DNA of 64,000 nt from Bostrychus sinensis (taxonomy: Eukaryota > Chordata > Actinopteri > Gobiiformes > Eleotridae): positions 21,814,501-21,878,500 of the forward strand of contig CM036255.1 in the NCBI GenBank assembly GCA_020698575.1, in the 5' to 3' direction. The position numbers and the translations under genes were made by a program. Position 1 is the stretch's first letter. The number at the start of each line of letters is the position of its first letter. The notes beneath the pieces are model-generated. The model had not been told where the DNA came from. It did not search any database and was given only the letters and a program-made list of their open reading frames with translations. Below, piece after piece: positions 47,401 to 59,300 of the stretch.

Positions 47401-50400
47401 TTGTAGCTCTGCTGTTAGCTGTGTCCATAACTGCTGTTCATATTGACCTGTGTAGCAACCAGAGCATGGAGCTTTTTTCTGATTGTACAACCAGCGATGC
47501 AAGAGTTTTAGAACTAAAAGAAAAATGTAAACTTAAACAACTTGGCCATTATGTAAAATAGTTTTTTAATTGTGAATAAATCAACTGTACCATTGTTATC
47601 AGTAAAAATAATATTTGATTTAAACATGTTTACATTATATCTGGGAATACATGTGGGTAAGTAGGTAGGTAGGTTTTATTAAGTACTAAAAAAATATACA
47701 GCTCGTAGTACCTTTAAGTACTTTGAAAAGATTGCAAGCGCAGTAAAAATGACTAATTCTACCACTATTACTGTTCCTGTAATTACTCCATTTTTACACC
47801 AGAGGGCGCTGTGTGCTATTCTTACTGAAACACTGAGGCTGCTCCAGGGAATGGAGTCTTCTTCACTGTAGCCAGTCTGGTTCCACAGCTGTTTGATGGA
47901 AGCTGAGGCATTGGCTGGGGGAGAGCACTGACACCTGGTAACAAAATACATGTATTATGACCAAGTACATACTCAGCTGTCATCATTAGAAACCATTCAC
48001 AACACACTGCCTGAGCACTTACGTATACATTGTAAGGTTGTCCAGATCGTTGTGCATGTTGACTGGGTAGTGTTCTCCGAGATGGAAGAGCTTCTCCAGG
48101 GCCTCATAGATGAAGATAATGCAGATGAGGGCAGCAAAGGCCTCCTCAGTGAACCGCGTGATGTAGCAGACCAGGGAGCTAGCATCTGTGGCCACCAGCA
48201 CTATACACAGGAAGGCTGTCCACAGACCGATACTGGTTCTCAGGGACAGGTACGAAAGGCCGTAGTCACTGAAAAGAAGCAAGTAATATTTGTTTATTAT
48301 TATATAATAACTTATTTATTTCCCTTGTACATGGAAAGTGTACTGTATTTTTTATGGTTTTACATTATTTAGTTATATCTTCAATCTTTTCAATAAATAC
48401 CAGCTCTTATTCTGATTTCCTTATGGCTTTTTCCCTCTGAGATGTGAAAGAAGAAGAAATAATCTGCTTCCTAGCGTGTGGTGGTTTGGATATTTAATTG
48501 GCATATAGGTTTTACACCAGATGCCCATCCTAATGAACCCCTCTTCATTTACCCAGGCTTGGGACCAGCACAAAGAAATTGTCACCTCTTTTGGCTGAAT
48601 TCTTGTGTACCATTAAATATGCCCAGATTATTGGATGCATGACTAGCCTTAAGGCAAAATATTATTTGTTTTCACCAAATTTCCAAGGAGATTGTGCATC
48701 AAAAAGATTAAACAAATACTGATTCAAAGGTACTGTAAGAAGCGTGTGCTCGTACTGGTTTGAAATGGTACTGCAGTCTAAATCAAAACAATGGTCTCTT
48801 TCCTGATTGGACGATCAGCAATGCAGTTTTAGAACCAAAACAAAAAATGTGAATAAAAACAACTTGGCCATTATGTAAAACATATTTTTAAGTGTTAATT
48901 ATTCAACTGTACCATTGTACAACTAATATTTGATTTAAACATATTTACATCATATCTTGGGGCACATGGGTAAATTTTGTGAAATATAAAAAAAAAATTA
49001 TTGCTCAAAGCACCTTTAATATGTTTAAAATAAAATTAAATATCCATTAGCCTTGTATGTTGGGTATGTACTCTTGGGAGCACATGCTTGGACTTACTTG
49101 CAGAACTTGAAGAGGATCTTCTCAAATACTAAAACAGGACCGGTGCTGCCAAGAATAGTGAGGGGCTGGCCCGCAAACAGAGAGTACGCCACTCCTGTCA
49201 TTGATGCCCCAAATAACGACTCTATGGCACTCTGTAGAGACACAGACAAGAAGGGAAGGAGTGGGGCAGTGAGAAAAGAAAGCCGCCAGGAACAAAACAA
49301 ACCCACACTGCAGGGAGCATTTAAAGGAACAACTGACGGAGAAAAGGAAGAGGACAAGATGGAGACCCCCAAAGAGAAGGGAGCTTTATTAACAGGCAAT
49401 GTGTGAAAGACTAAACCAACTGTAGGAACATTTCCACCCTGCTGACTCTGTAGGCCTCGCCTGCTGAGTTCACTCGAATGCACCAGGCTCAGAGCTCACA
49501 GTCTGTCCCTATACCAACAGTCCCAGTCTGCGCGCAAAGCCCGAAGGCACAAAGGCACCTAATTTGGTGGAGCATTGAGCTGCTGGTTATGTTAAGTGTT
49601 TTACTGTTTTCAGGTCATTTTAAAACAAGAATGTATTGGTGCAAACTCACTATGTTGCCTTTTGTGGCCTCTCCGAGCAGTCCCCCGAAGGTGATGACAG
49701 GGGACATACAGGCGCAGTAAAGGAAAAGAATGGAGGCGAGACACTGCAGACTTAAGGAGTCCCTGATGTCACTCCAGTAGAAGGGAGCCTTCCGCTTGAC
49801 GTCAAGGATCAGGCCTCCAAATATCCTGCAGGGGGCGGAGGGAGGTTCAGGGTTATTTTAAGAAGGCATGCAAGACACATAATTTAAAATACACCATCTT
49901 CTTGACTAGCCAAAAAGGAATGATACAAAACATGGCAGCTTGTGCCCCAAATACTTTTATATACTGTACACTGAACTGTGTTGAACTGTAAATGCTGCTA
50001 AGTTATATTTATGTGCAATAACTTTTATTTAAAATAGTATTTTAGTACATTTTAAATGGCCTACTATTTATTGCCTTTATGTATGTATGCTTGTGGATGT
50101 TGGTGGCTATGTGGATGGATATGTTTCATGATTTTACAATAGCACTAATCAGATGTGGCACATGATTTACAGACAATCAAGCATTAATTCATTCAAAAGA
50201 AGTCATTATCTGATTTTAAATTGCAAAATTTATAGAAAAGCAAGTCAGCCTTATACACTCTACACTGATAGCTAAGTATGTTAGGTATGCTGTCAGAGTT
50301 TTATAAAATTTTACTTCTTTGAGATAAATTTGCCAGTGCTGTGAATTACAGCCATGGCTAACAATAAGTTATCCATTTCACAGAGTGAGTTTCTTTTTAA

Positions 50401-52117
50401 AATAGGCCTTGACTTACAGAAAGCAAGTATTTTTATTTTAATCTTCGACTATTTCTGAAATACATAAATGGACAATTTAGTGCATCACAGCTTTGGCTAA
50501 CAATGAGTAATAGTTACCCAAATTTACTAAGCCATTTTCTTCTTCAAAACTCGCCCCGTCCTACTGACTGAACTATGGATCAAATACTTTTCTATCTGGA
50601 CTTTGACTATTTGAAAAATCCATTTCTCACCTTGCCCTCTCTCAGACACCTGCCCAATTGCGCTGTGGTGAAGGCCTCTTTGGGGATATTTTTTCCCCAC
50701 ACCTCGGGAATAACCTCCAGTATACTGCCCTCTTTCATAACACCAACTGTGTTTTTGTTCTTTCCTTTTCTTTAGATTAGCTTTTTGCAATTTCTGACGC
50801 TCCCCTGTCGCCCAGTGACTCCCTCGAAGCAGGAGCCTTTTATAGCGGCTGAGAATAGTTCTGTAAATAATACAAAGCCACCTGATGTGTACGTCTGCCC
50901 TAGGTTTTATACAAACATTCCCAGAGCTATAGAGGCTCAGCTGCTCATAAATGACCACATCAGTGGGCCATTGACTGCAATAAAGGTTTGCCTCCACATC
51001 ATTACCTCCACCAAAAAGGTTATGTTTTCACCAGCATTGGTTTGTTGGTTTGTTATTCTGTTTGCAAACTCAAAAACTAAATGTCAGACTTGGATAAAAC
51101 ACATATAAAAAGTCTTTAACAGCCCAAGAAAGATACAGTATTGATTAGTTTTTCAAATTAGTTTGTCGAATTTCATACCATTGCAGGATAGCTCCAAAGA
51201 TAGTGACTCCAGCCACAAAGGGAGCAAATGATTAGTTCTAGTGGACTCTTTACCACTGTGAGACATACAGGCTTGGTGACTTAAGGAATAGAGCATTTAC
51301 CCCTGAACTAGTAGATCCCCAGCTCAAGTCCAAGTCTGGGCTCTATATTTTTACCCTTGCAATTGAGATCTCCTAGTTAACAGCAAAGTTTGTTATGGCT
51401 TACATAAAATAAAAATATAATAAAATAATAAGTAAAATAATCAGTACATTGTATGAAAGATAGACAAAACCTGCAAAGAACTGTGCATAATATTTTACAA
51501 GCTTAATTTTGTGGTTTGTTAAACTACAATTACTCACACATGAGAATGAATAAGTGAAAGTCTAACACACTGAAGCAGGAATTTTCATGGCTGGGGAACC
51601 TGTCATCATTAGAGCCATTAGTGCAGCTGTGCTCTCTGGTAATGTCTTTAAACCATATTCTGTATAATGCCCTCTTTACTAAAAGACCTGAGTCACGTCC
51701 CATTCGCCATGTTAATAGCACTGCCTAATGCTACGTACTATTCAAAACCGACAAATTATGCATGTGTGTGCTTTGAGAAAAAGCCAACTTATCTACTACT
51801 GCCTGTTCTCAAATACAACCAATAAAAAGATGATAGCAGGCTTTGTTTCTTTAATAAAATGGAAACAATTCAAACGTACAGCCATTTAAAGTTTCCATTT
51901 CCTGTCCAAGACCTCCTAGATATTCCAGCACTATCCATGGCAGGATCAGGCCTGTCTGGATCTATTTATTTAGGTTATATAGTAGGTCGCAAGCTGTGCA
52001 CTCTGTTTTGCAGCACACGTGGCTTCCCAGCAGAAACGCAAGTGGCTAAACGATGGAGCAGAGAAGGACCACTCTGAAACCAGCATCGTGGATGTTATGA
52101 TGAGTGAATGAAATGTC

Positions 52118-52178
<61 letters not shown>

Positions 52179-53351
52179 ACATTTCTGGACCCAGACAGTG
52201 ATCCAGAGCCTTTCCTGAAAGTTTAATGAAAATCAGACACAGTGACATTCTTCAAAATCCAACCATTACTTTTTATGTTATGACAAATAAACAGCATAAA
52301 CCAACATAAACACATCTTTCAAAATCTGTTATGTTACACACTCACCTTCCAGTCCTTTGCAGCTCAGGTCCTGCCTCATGGTCATCTTCTTTCTCCAGCT
52401 CCCCGGACGGGGACGCCGTACCATTGGGTTGTGACGGCCTCTTCCTCTTCATCTACAATCCAAAACATTTGGATTTTAAATAGAGCATACTTTCATTGCG
52501 ATGCTGACAGCTTTGTGATGCAGTAAATCTTTTGCTCTCATGATTGGCCTTTCTCTCATTACAAAGAGCAGTCACCTGAGATGGGACATTCTTGGGGGGT
52601 TCAATTCGGATGGTGGGGTCCCATTCACCAGGAGGGAGGACAGTCACTTGATCGAGAAACTCATCTATCCCAGAAAGGATGTCTGTCCTGTCTTTGGCCT
52701 TGTATGCCACGTCATGGAAAATCTACAGGATCACAAGAAAAATTCAGTTTAAATATACTTAACTTAGCAAAAACATTGGTACACAGTTTAATCTTCATTG
52801 ACCAGTGGTTCTTAAACTTTTCACACACCACAGAAAATACAGTATTTGGCTTTAATACCATCTTTAACTCACTAAAATGGGCTTTAATCTAGACTAAGCC
52901 AGGTCTAAACCCAAGATGCTAATATAGGTTTAATCTTAAACATGACTATACTTGAATTAAGCTTGGCTTAAACCAGAACAAAAGCAGGACTAAAACAGGA
53001 ATAAACAGACAAGGACAAAACATCTGTTAAAAGGTCCTGAACACAGGACTAAATCTGGGACTAAACTGGGCCTAAACCAGGACTAAACCCTAAACAACTG
53101 GAGCAGGACTGTCTGTTTTTATCTGTTTAATGGTTTTCATCTTTTCAAAATCCATACACTTATCAGTATCACTAAAATGTCATGATCTTGTCCGTGTCCC
53201 TGTCTTGTTTCCTTTGTGTTTTATTTTGATGTTTGGTTAGTCCTTGTGTTTTTTTCTTGTGTTCATAGTTAGTTTTGAATTTTGCTCTGCTTTTTGTATT
53301 TGTAGTTAGCTGATTTTTGACTTTTGGACATTTTCTCTTTATCTTTTTTTT

Positions 53352-53382
<31 letters not shown>

Positions 53383-56300
53383 GCGCTTCACAACCCAATG
53401 ACAAAAAAGAGCCTACGCAGTGCTACCCTTACCACAGTTTGAGAACCACTGACACATATCAAATGTTGCAAATATAGAAAATATATCACGTCAAATTTAG
53501 ACTCAGTTCTTTTCTTGTCACATCTCTCACCTCATCTGTCATGAGTGTTGCCATCGACCTGCCAATCTCATGGTACGTGGGCCCTTTGCCGTGGGGTCCC
53601 AGAAGCAGGAAGAGGAATCTTCAAAGGAGATTTAAAACCACATTCACTTAAAGGGTCATATATTGTTAATAATAAATGTATCCTTAAGGCTTAATAAACA
53701 TTTGACATGCAATCCTTTCTTATAACTGTTTTCCTGTTTTGTTTTGTTTTGTTTTTAAGAGTAGAGCCTCAGAGAAGTACCAGTTAAAAACAAAGACTTA
53801 ATTTTTTAAAAGATTATATCTGTATGTTAGCAAGATAGCTCAACAAGTAATGAAAATGCCAGGGAAGATCAGTAATGGGCTAAGAAAGAAATGCTTGGTC
53901 TTGGTGTGGACCCAGAACATCATCTGGATCCAGTTTTTTTTTTTTTTAAGATTATTAACTATTGTGATGCTAATGCCACACACTAGAGGGTCAGAAAAGA
54001 ACATATTAGTGGATTTTTTTTTTTTTTACCATTGTGAGATATAAGGGCTTTGCGGCTCAATTGTAAGAACACTTACCCCTGAACTAGAAAATACTTTGTT
54101 TAAGCTGAGGTCAGCCTTCATAAAATAATAATTCATATACCTTGTGGGCACAGGCACCTCAGTGAGTCCTGTGATGAGGACCGCAGGTGACAGTCGTACG
54201 AGGGCAGTTATGGGCTTCTCCAGGAAGTCCACTTCTCCTACCAGCACATTGGACGCTTCAGCACCGGGAGGGATCTTCTTCATGAAGTTCATATCCACCT
54301 GTGGAGACAACCAGAGTGAGGATTTGGGTCTAAAATAAAAATCTATGAAAAGTATCAAAAAGTAGTAAAAAGTTTGACGAAATGACAGATCATGCAAACA
54401 TAGGAAATGAAAAGAGCAGCAGGTCGATGGGAAGCAGACAAGATGTAATAGTGGAACCCCAATCAGGCATAACATTACGACTACTTACAGGTGAAATAAA
54501 TAACAGATTTATCTCTTCATCGTGACACCTGATAAGGTGTGGGATATATCAGGCTGCAAGTGAACAAGCTGTCCTCAAAGTTGATGTTGATTTGAGCAAC
54601 TCTGACAAGGACCAAATTGTGAAGGCTGGATGACGGGTCAGAGCATCTCCAAAACTGCAGCTCTTGTGGGGTATTTCTGGTCTGCAGTGGTCAGTATCTA
54701 TCAAAAGTGGTCCAAGGAAGGAAGAGTGCTGGGCAGGTGGTCATAATGTTATGCCTAATCGACATATATAATGGCAACTGTCCATAACAAAGACAATTTT
54801 CATGTTCTTTAAATGTCTTTTGATTGGGGGGGGCTAAAGTAAGCTTACAGCTCTGAGCACAGCAACAGCCCTTTCCTTTCCCTGTGCAGAAAAGATTGTC
54901 TTGTATCTAGTGAGTCATATAAACAGTGTACCTTGTTTTTTGGCAGTCATAATGGAAGGTTTAATAATAACTGTACGGCAAGCTGCCATTTTATTTTTTT
55001 TACATGTCAGGAACTACAAAATGTCAACATGGATGAGGGCCATGCGAGGGACAAAGTAAAACCGTGATATAACTAAATTAGACTTCGATGGTCAATTTAA
55101 ACCACTGCAAATAAAGCAAAAATTTAAACGGCCTTAAATAATCATGTGATGCTGCCTATTGTTGTTGATGCAGGGCACTGAGATGTCTGAGGAGGCCCAG
55201 AAAGTGAGGAAAGAGGCTGTGACAGATAGCGGCTCTTATACCAGAATGGGCCGGGCCTGTGCTCAGTACTGTGGTTACCTTGCTGAAGTCGACACTGCTG
55301 CCCTCTCTACTGACCCCAACTTTGGACGGCCTCCTCTCCACGGCCTTGTTGCCATCCAGGTTATTAGGGACAGAGTGCGGAGACACCATCGGCCCTGGAA
55401 GGGACACAGAGGAACAAAATGATGGACAATGTGTAAGAAATACAGTTGCCTTAAGTCTGGGGTTAGCATAGAAATAATGTTCCATCTATAATTCTGTCTT
55501 TAAAAATATCCAGCTTCAACATACGGGAAGCAACACACTTCGCTTCAACTGATGTTAAATAGTTACTGTTACCTTCCAAGTGGCGAACATGCACTAATGT
55601 TGAAAAACAATTTGTTTAGACTATTACCAGCCTGCTTTTCCATTGCCTACTGTCACTACCTACACTTAAAGTTCAGTCAATAAAAATAATTTACATATGT
55701 AAATTTTCTATTTTTGATATCACAAAAGAACAGTAAACTCCAGAAGGACACTTAACCCTGTGTCTACCGTTTGTGTGTACATGATATTAAATCTGATCTC
55801 TTAAAACTTCTCAGAATATTCAGTGGAAGTGGAAATCAACCCTGATGGAGCACGCTGTTCTCTGCTCTGGCAGAAAGTGAAATGATGACTTCCTTGTGCT
55901 TAATGTGGCATAGAGCATTGAGGCTGTGATGAATCTCCACAGGAAAAATCTCATATTTGACAAAGAGAAAGTGATTGCTCCCCATCTGTTGAGCTCATTA
56001 TTCTGGTGGTTATCTTAAATATATGTGAGCTTTGAGCTGAAGGTGAGAGAATGACAGTCCATCTCTCTCAGACTTCAGCCCCTTTAGTGTCGAAACGTCA
56101 AGGTTTTTCTGCATAACTGGCTGCACTTCAGCATTTGACTTGAGCCATACAAACGCTAGCACTCATAATGACATGAGAGAAGGATATGAAATGGGCGAGG
56201 AATGCACTTGATCTAAAATAACAAGTACATTTTCTCCTCTGCAAAGTAACAGTTCTTTTACCAAGTTTTACAAGAGTCATCAAAACATCTCATTTAATAT

Positions 56301-59300
56301 TGAAAAGTTATCCACAAATGTCACATTACAGGTCAAACTTGCAAATGCCATTTCCCCCAACATGTTTAACCACTGATACATACCCTTGACCAGTACCCTG
56401 GGGTAACCCCAGTGCATACTGGGAAGCTGTGAACAAGAGCATGACTGCTCACATAGCCAACAAAGCCTCTTGGAATAAGGGAGGGATTAGCTTAGGTTGC
56501 ATCCACCAACGAACTTCATTCAGGAAGGCTAAGCCCTGGAATGCTCACTCATAGCAGGCTTTTACCAGTGGCGTCACTACACTACCTTATTTTTATGCAA
56601 AATAGATTAATATATTTAATATAATTATATTGGTCACATTACACAGAACAGTGATATTTAGCAAAAGGCATTGCAGGAAAGGATGGGCTTACATATACTG
56701 ACAACCCAAAGGTTTCCCATGAGTAACCTCATCTGTCTCAATATTTCCTATACTGAGACAATGCTTTCAAACTGAACACTGGGCAAATACTAGATAAAAC
56801 ACTAGAACTTAAACAACCCAGCCCCAGTAATAATTACAAACCTGTGTTTCTTTGTCATTAAACTGATTTTAGGCTTCAAAGCTAATAACAATGATTACAG
56901 CAGAAAAACTCCAGTGACCCCACGTACTCATGTGGAGATGTTTTGAAATACAGTACATTTTCTTAGAAGGGGTATAATTACAGATTCCCTTCTGCTAAAA
57001 TAAGATCACTCCAACCTTTCAGATACAGTGTCAACCCAGATATCAGTGCTTCAAAGGCCCACACGTTGAAACTGAGCCATTCCCAGGGTGACACCACCAA
57101 CGATGCACATACACGCACAGAGTCTATTAATAAACAGCCAAGACTTGGTTTGGGAAGAACAACAAGTCATTGTAAGTGGCACTCTGATAGCACATAGAGT
57201 ACCAACAGATGCAGGTCCCTAGTATATAATTAGCTGCTGCTGGTTCAGTTTTAGCTCACTACTGTGCTACAATCTTATTCCGGTAAAAGAATGTTCAGAC
57301 TTAGGAAATGATGAGAAGGAAACACACAGATGCCTAATGATGCAAAGGGATAACACGAGTTCAATGACATTAGCACAGCAGACCACAAATTAGATACCAC
57401 AACAATGTATAATTATTCTGACAAACCTAAAAAACAACACAAGCTGTATGTGTATTATGGTTACAATAAAATTGTGCACCTTATTAAATGACTAGATTGA
57501 GTTTTCATCTTAAATGTTGGAGTTGATTTGAGAGACCTTATGCAGTGCACAGCCCCAGCTTCCCTCATTTCAGGTCTCTTTGCCAAAGGGCCTATTAGAA
57601 TATCATGTTATGGGTGTGACAATTTCTGAGTCTGAGTGTCTGTTAGGTAGATATTGGGAATATACCAAGATAGATTCTAGTACAAAACTGATGTTGGCTG
57701 AACCCTGGCTAAACATTGTATTTTATGCATATTTTAAAAACAACTAAACTAAACTTAACTAGACAACTATTACTTAGATAGAAATGAGGGGGTAAAAACA
57801 CAAGACACACAGTACGTGGGGCAGTTGTAGAAACACATCAGCTAGCGAAATAGTATATGATATGGCCATGCAACTAAAATAGGGTAAGAGTTAGACTAGA
57901 AACACCCAAGCAAGGCATAGACACCGAGGAGTGCTTTGTAAATGTGTGAAAGACAGAAGTAAGGACAGCACACAGACTTAAAAGCAGAAAAGATAGTTAG
58001 TGAATCTTGGTGGTGATTGATGTGAGGAGATTATAGGAGCAAGAGTAAAATCATGAGGCAAAAACTTTGTGAAACAATACAGTGGGAGCAGCATCTTAGA
58101 GCCTGAGCCTTGCTGTGGGTTACTGATGGGATGACCGGAGGGCTGCAGGTTAACAAGAAGCATTGCTTTCATGCTAGTGCTAGTGTTCTCAGTTCAAGCC
58201 GTGACTCACACTGGCAGGCTACACAGATATTTGCCTTCTAAGGACAGCATCTCAAGTCCCTGGGAGGCAGAGGATCCTCGGCGGCTGAGCTGGGGCGATG
58301 CTGCCTCTTCTTCTGCCGAAGTGTGTAGGTCATCGTCCTCAGGAGGGGATACTACCACTTCGGGGATGCCTTGTGGACCAGTGCCATAAGACCCAGTTGG
58401 GCTGTCGGCCGAACGTCGTAAAGATGAAGGGGTATTGTGAGGAGTGGAAAGGGGCATGTTGGAAGAGGGGAGGAGATGGTTGAGCAGGACGGACACCTTG
58501 GACTCTCGTCTCTGGGATAGGTTGGAGCCAGAGGGAGATAATCCTGGCTTGTGGAGAGAGAGCCGAGAAGAGGACAGGCCCTCTCCTAACAGAAGAGACA
58601 ATGGCAAAAAGAGAAAAGGGTGAAGGAGGGAAAGGAGGAAGAGAAAAGGGGTCAAGCAGAAAGGAAATAACATGAGGTAGGGCTACATTACAGAGGTATC
58701 TGGAGGAGACACAGCCAGGGGAGTGAGCAGTGCCAGCACAGAAGAGGTGGAGTTAGAGAAAAAGGCATAATTAACTTGAGCAAAAAGCATGGTTTGAGCA
58801 GAAGACATTACAAATGACTCAGGGAGGCATGTAGGAGGGTTTACAAGTGCCCAAAAACCTCACGCCAAACAAACCAACCACGCTTCATGTGACGGAGGCG
58901 AAGCAAAAAATCTGGACGCAAAAAAGCCGCCATGCAGAGGATCAGTACAATGTCAGTGCACTTGTGACAAAATGTGAGCTTTACTAGATCACACCAATAG
59001 TCAGATACTGAACATACAATTACTATCACCAAAAACACCCAAACAATACCCAAACAAGAACAGTCAGAGAAAATATGAGATGATTTTAGTATCCCTTATA
59101 CCTCTCATTGATGCTTAGATCATATTAAATTGAAATTATGCACATCACACGGTACCACCACTGAGGCCATGCTAGCTAAAACACACAATGTAGTGGTTGC
59201 AGGTAGACTTCCAGTATTCCAGAAAACCCTAAGCAAAACCAGTTAGCACTCATTAGCACCCAGATTTCTCTTCCACTAGGGGACTGTCCTCCTAATACGC

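Noticed and set aside
58206..58234. Cassette exon extended to the strong GTGAGT donor
   Set aside because: Phase 2 there would frameshift exon 5 and hit a stop; only tenable with an additional unseen exon.
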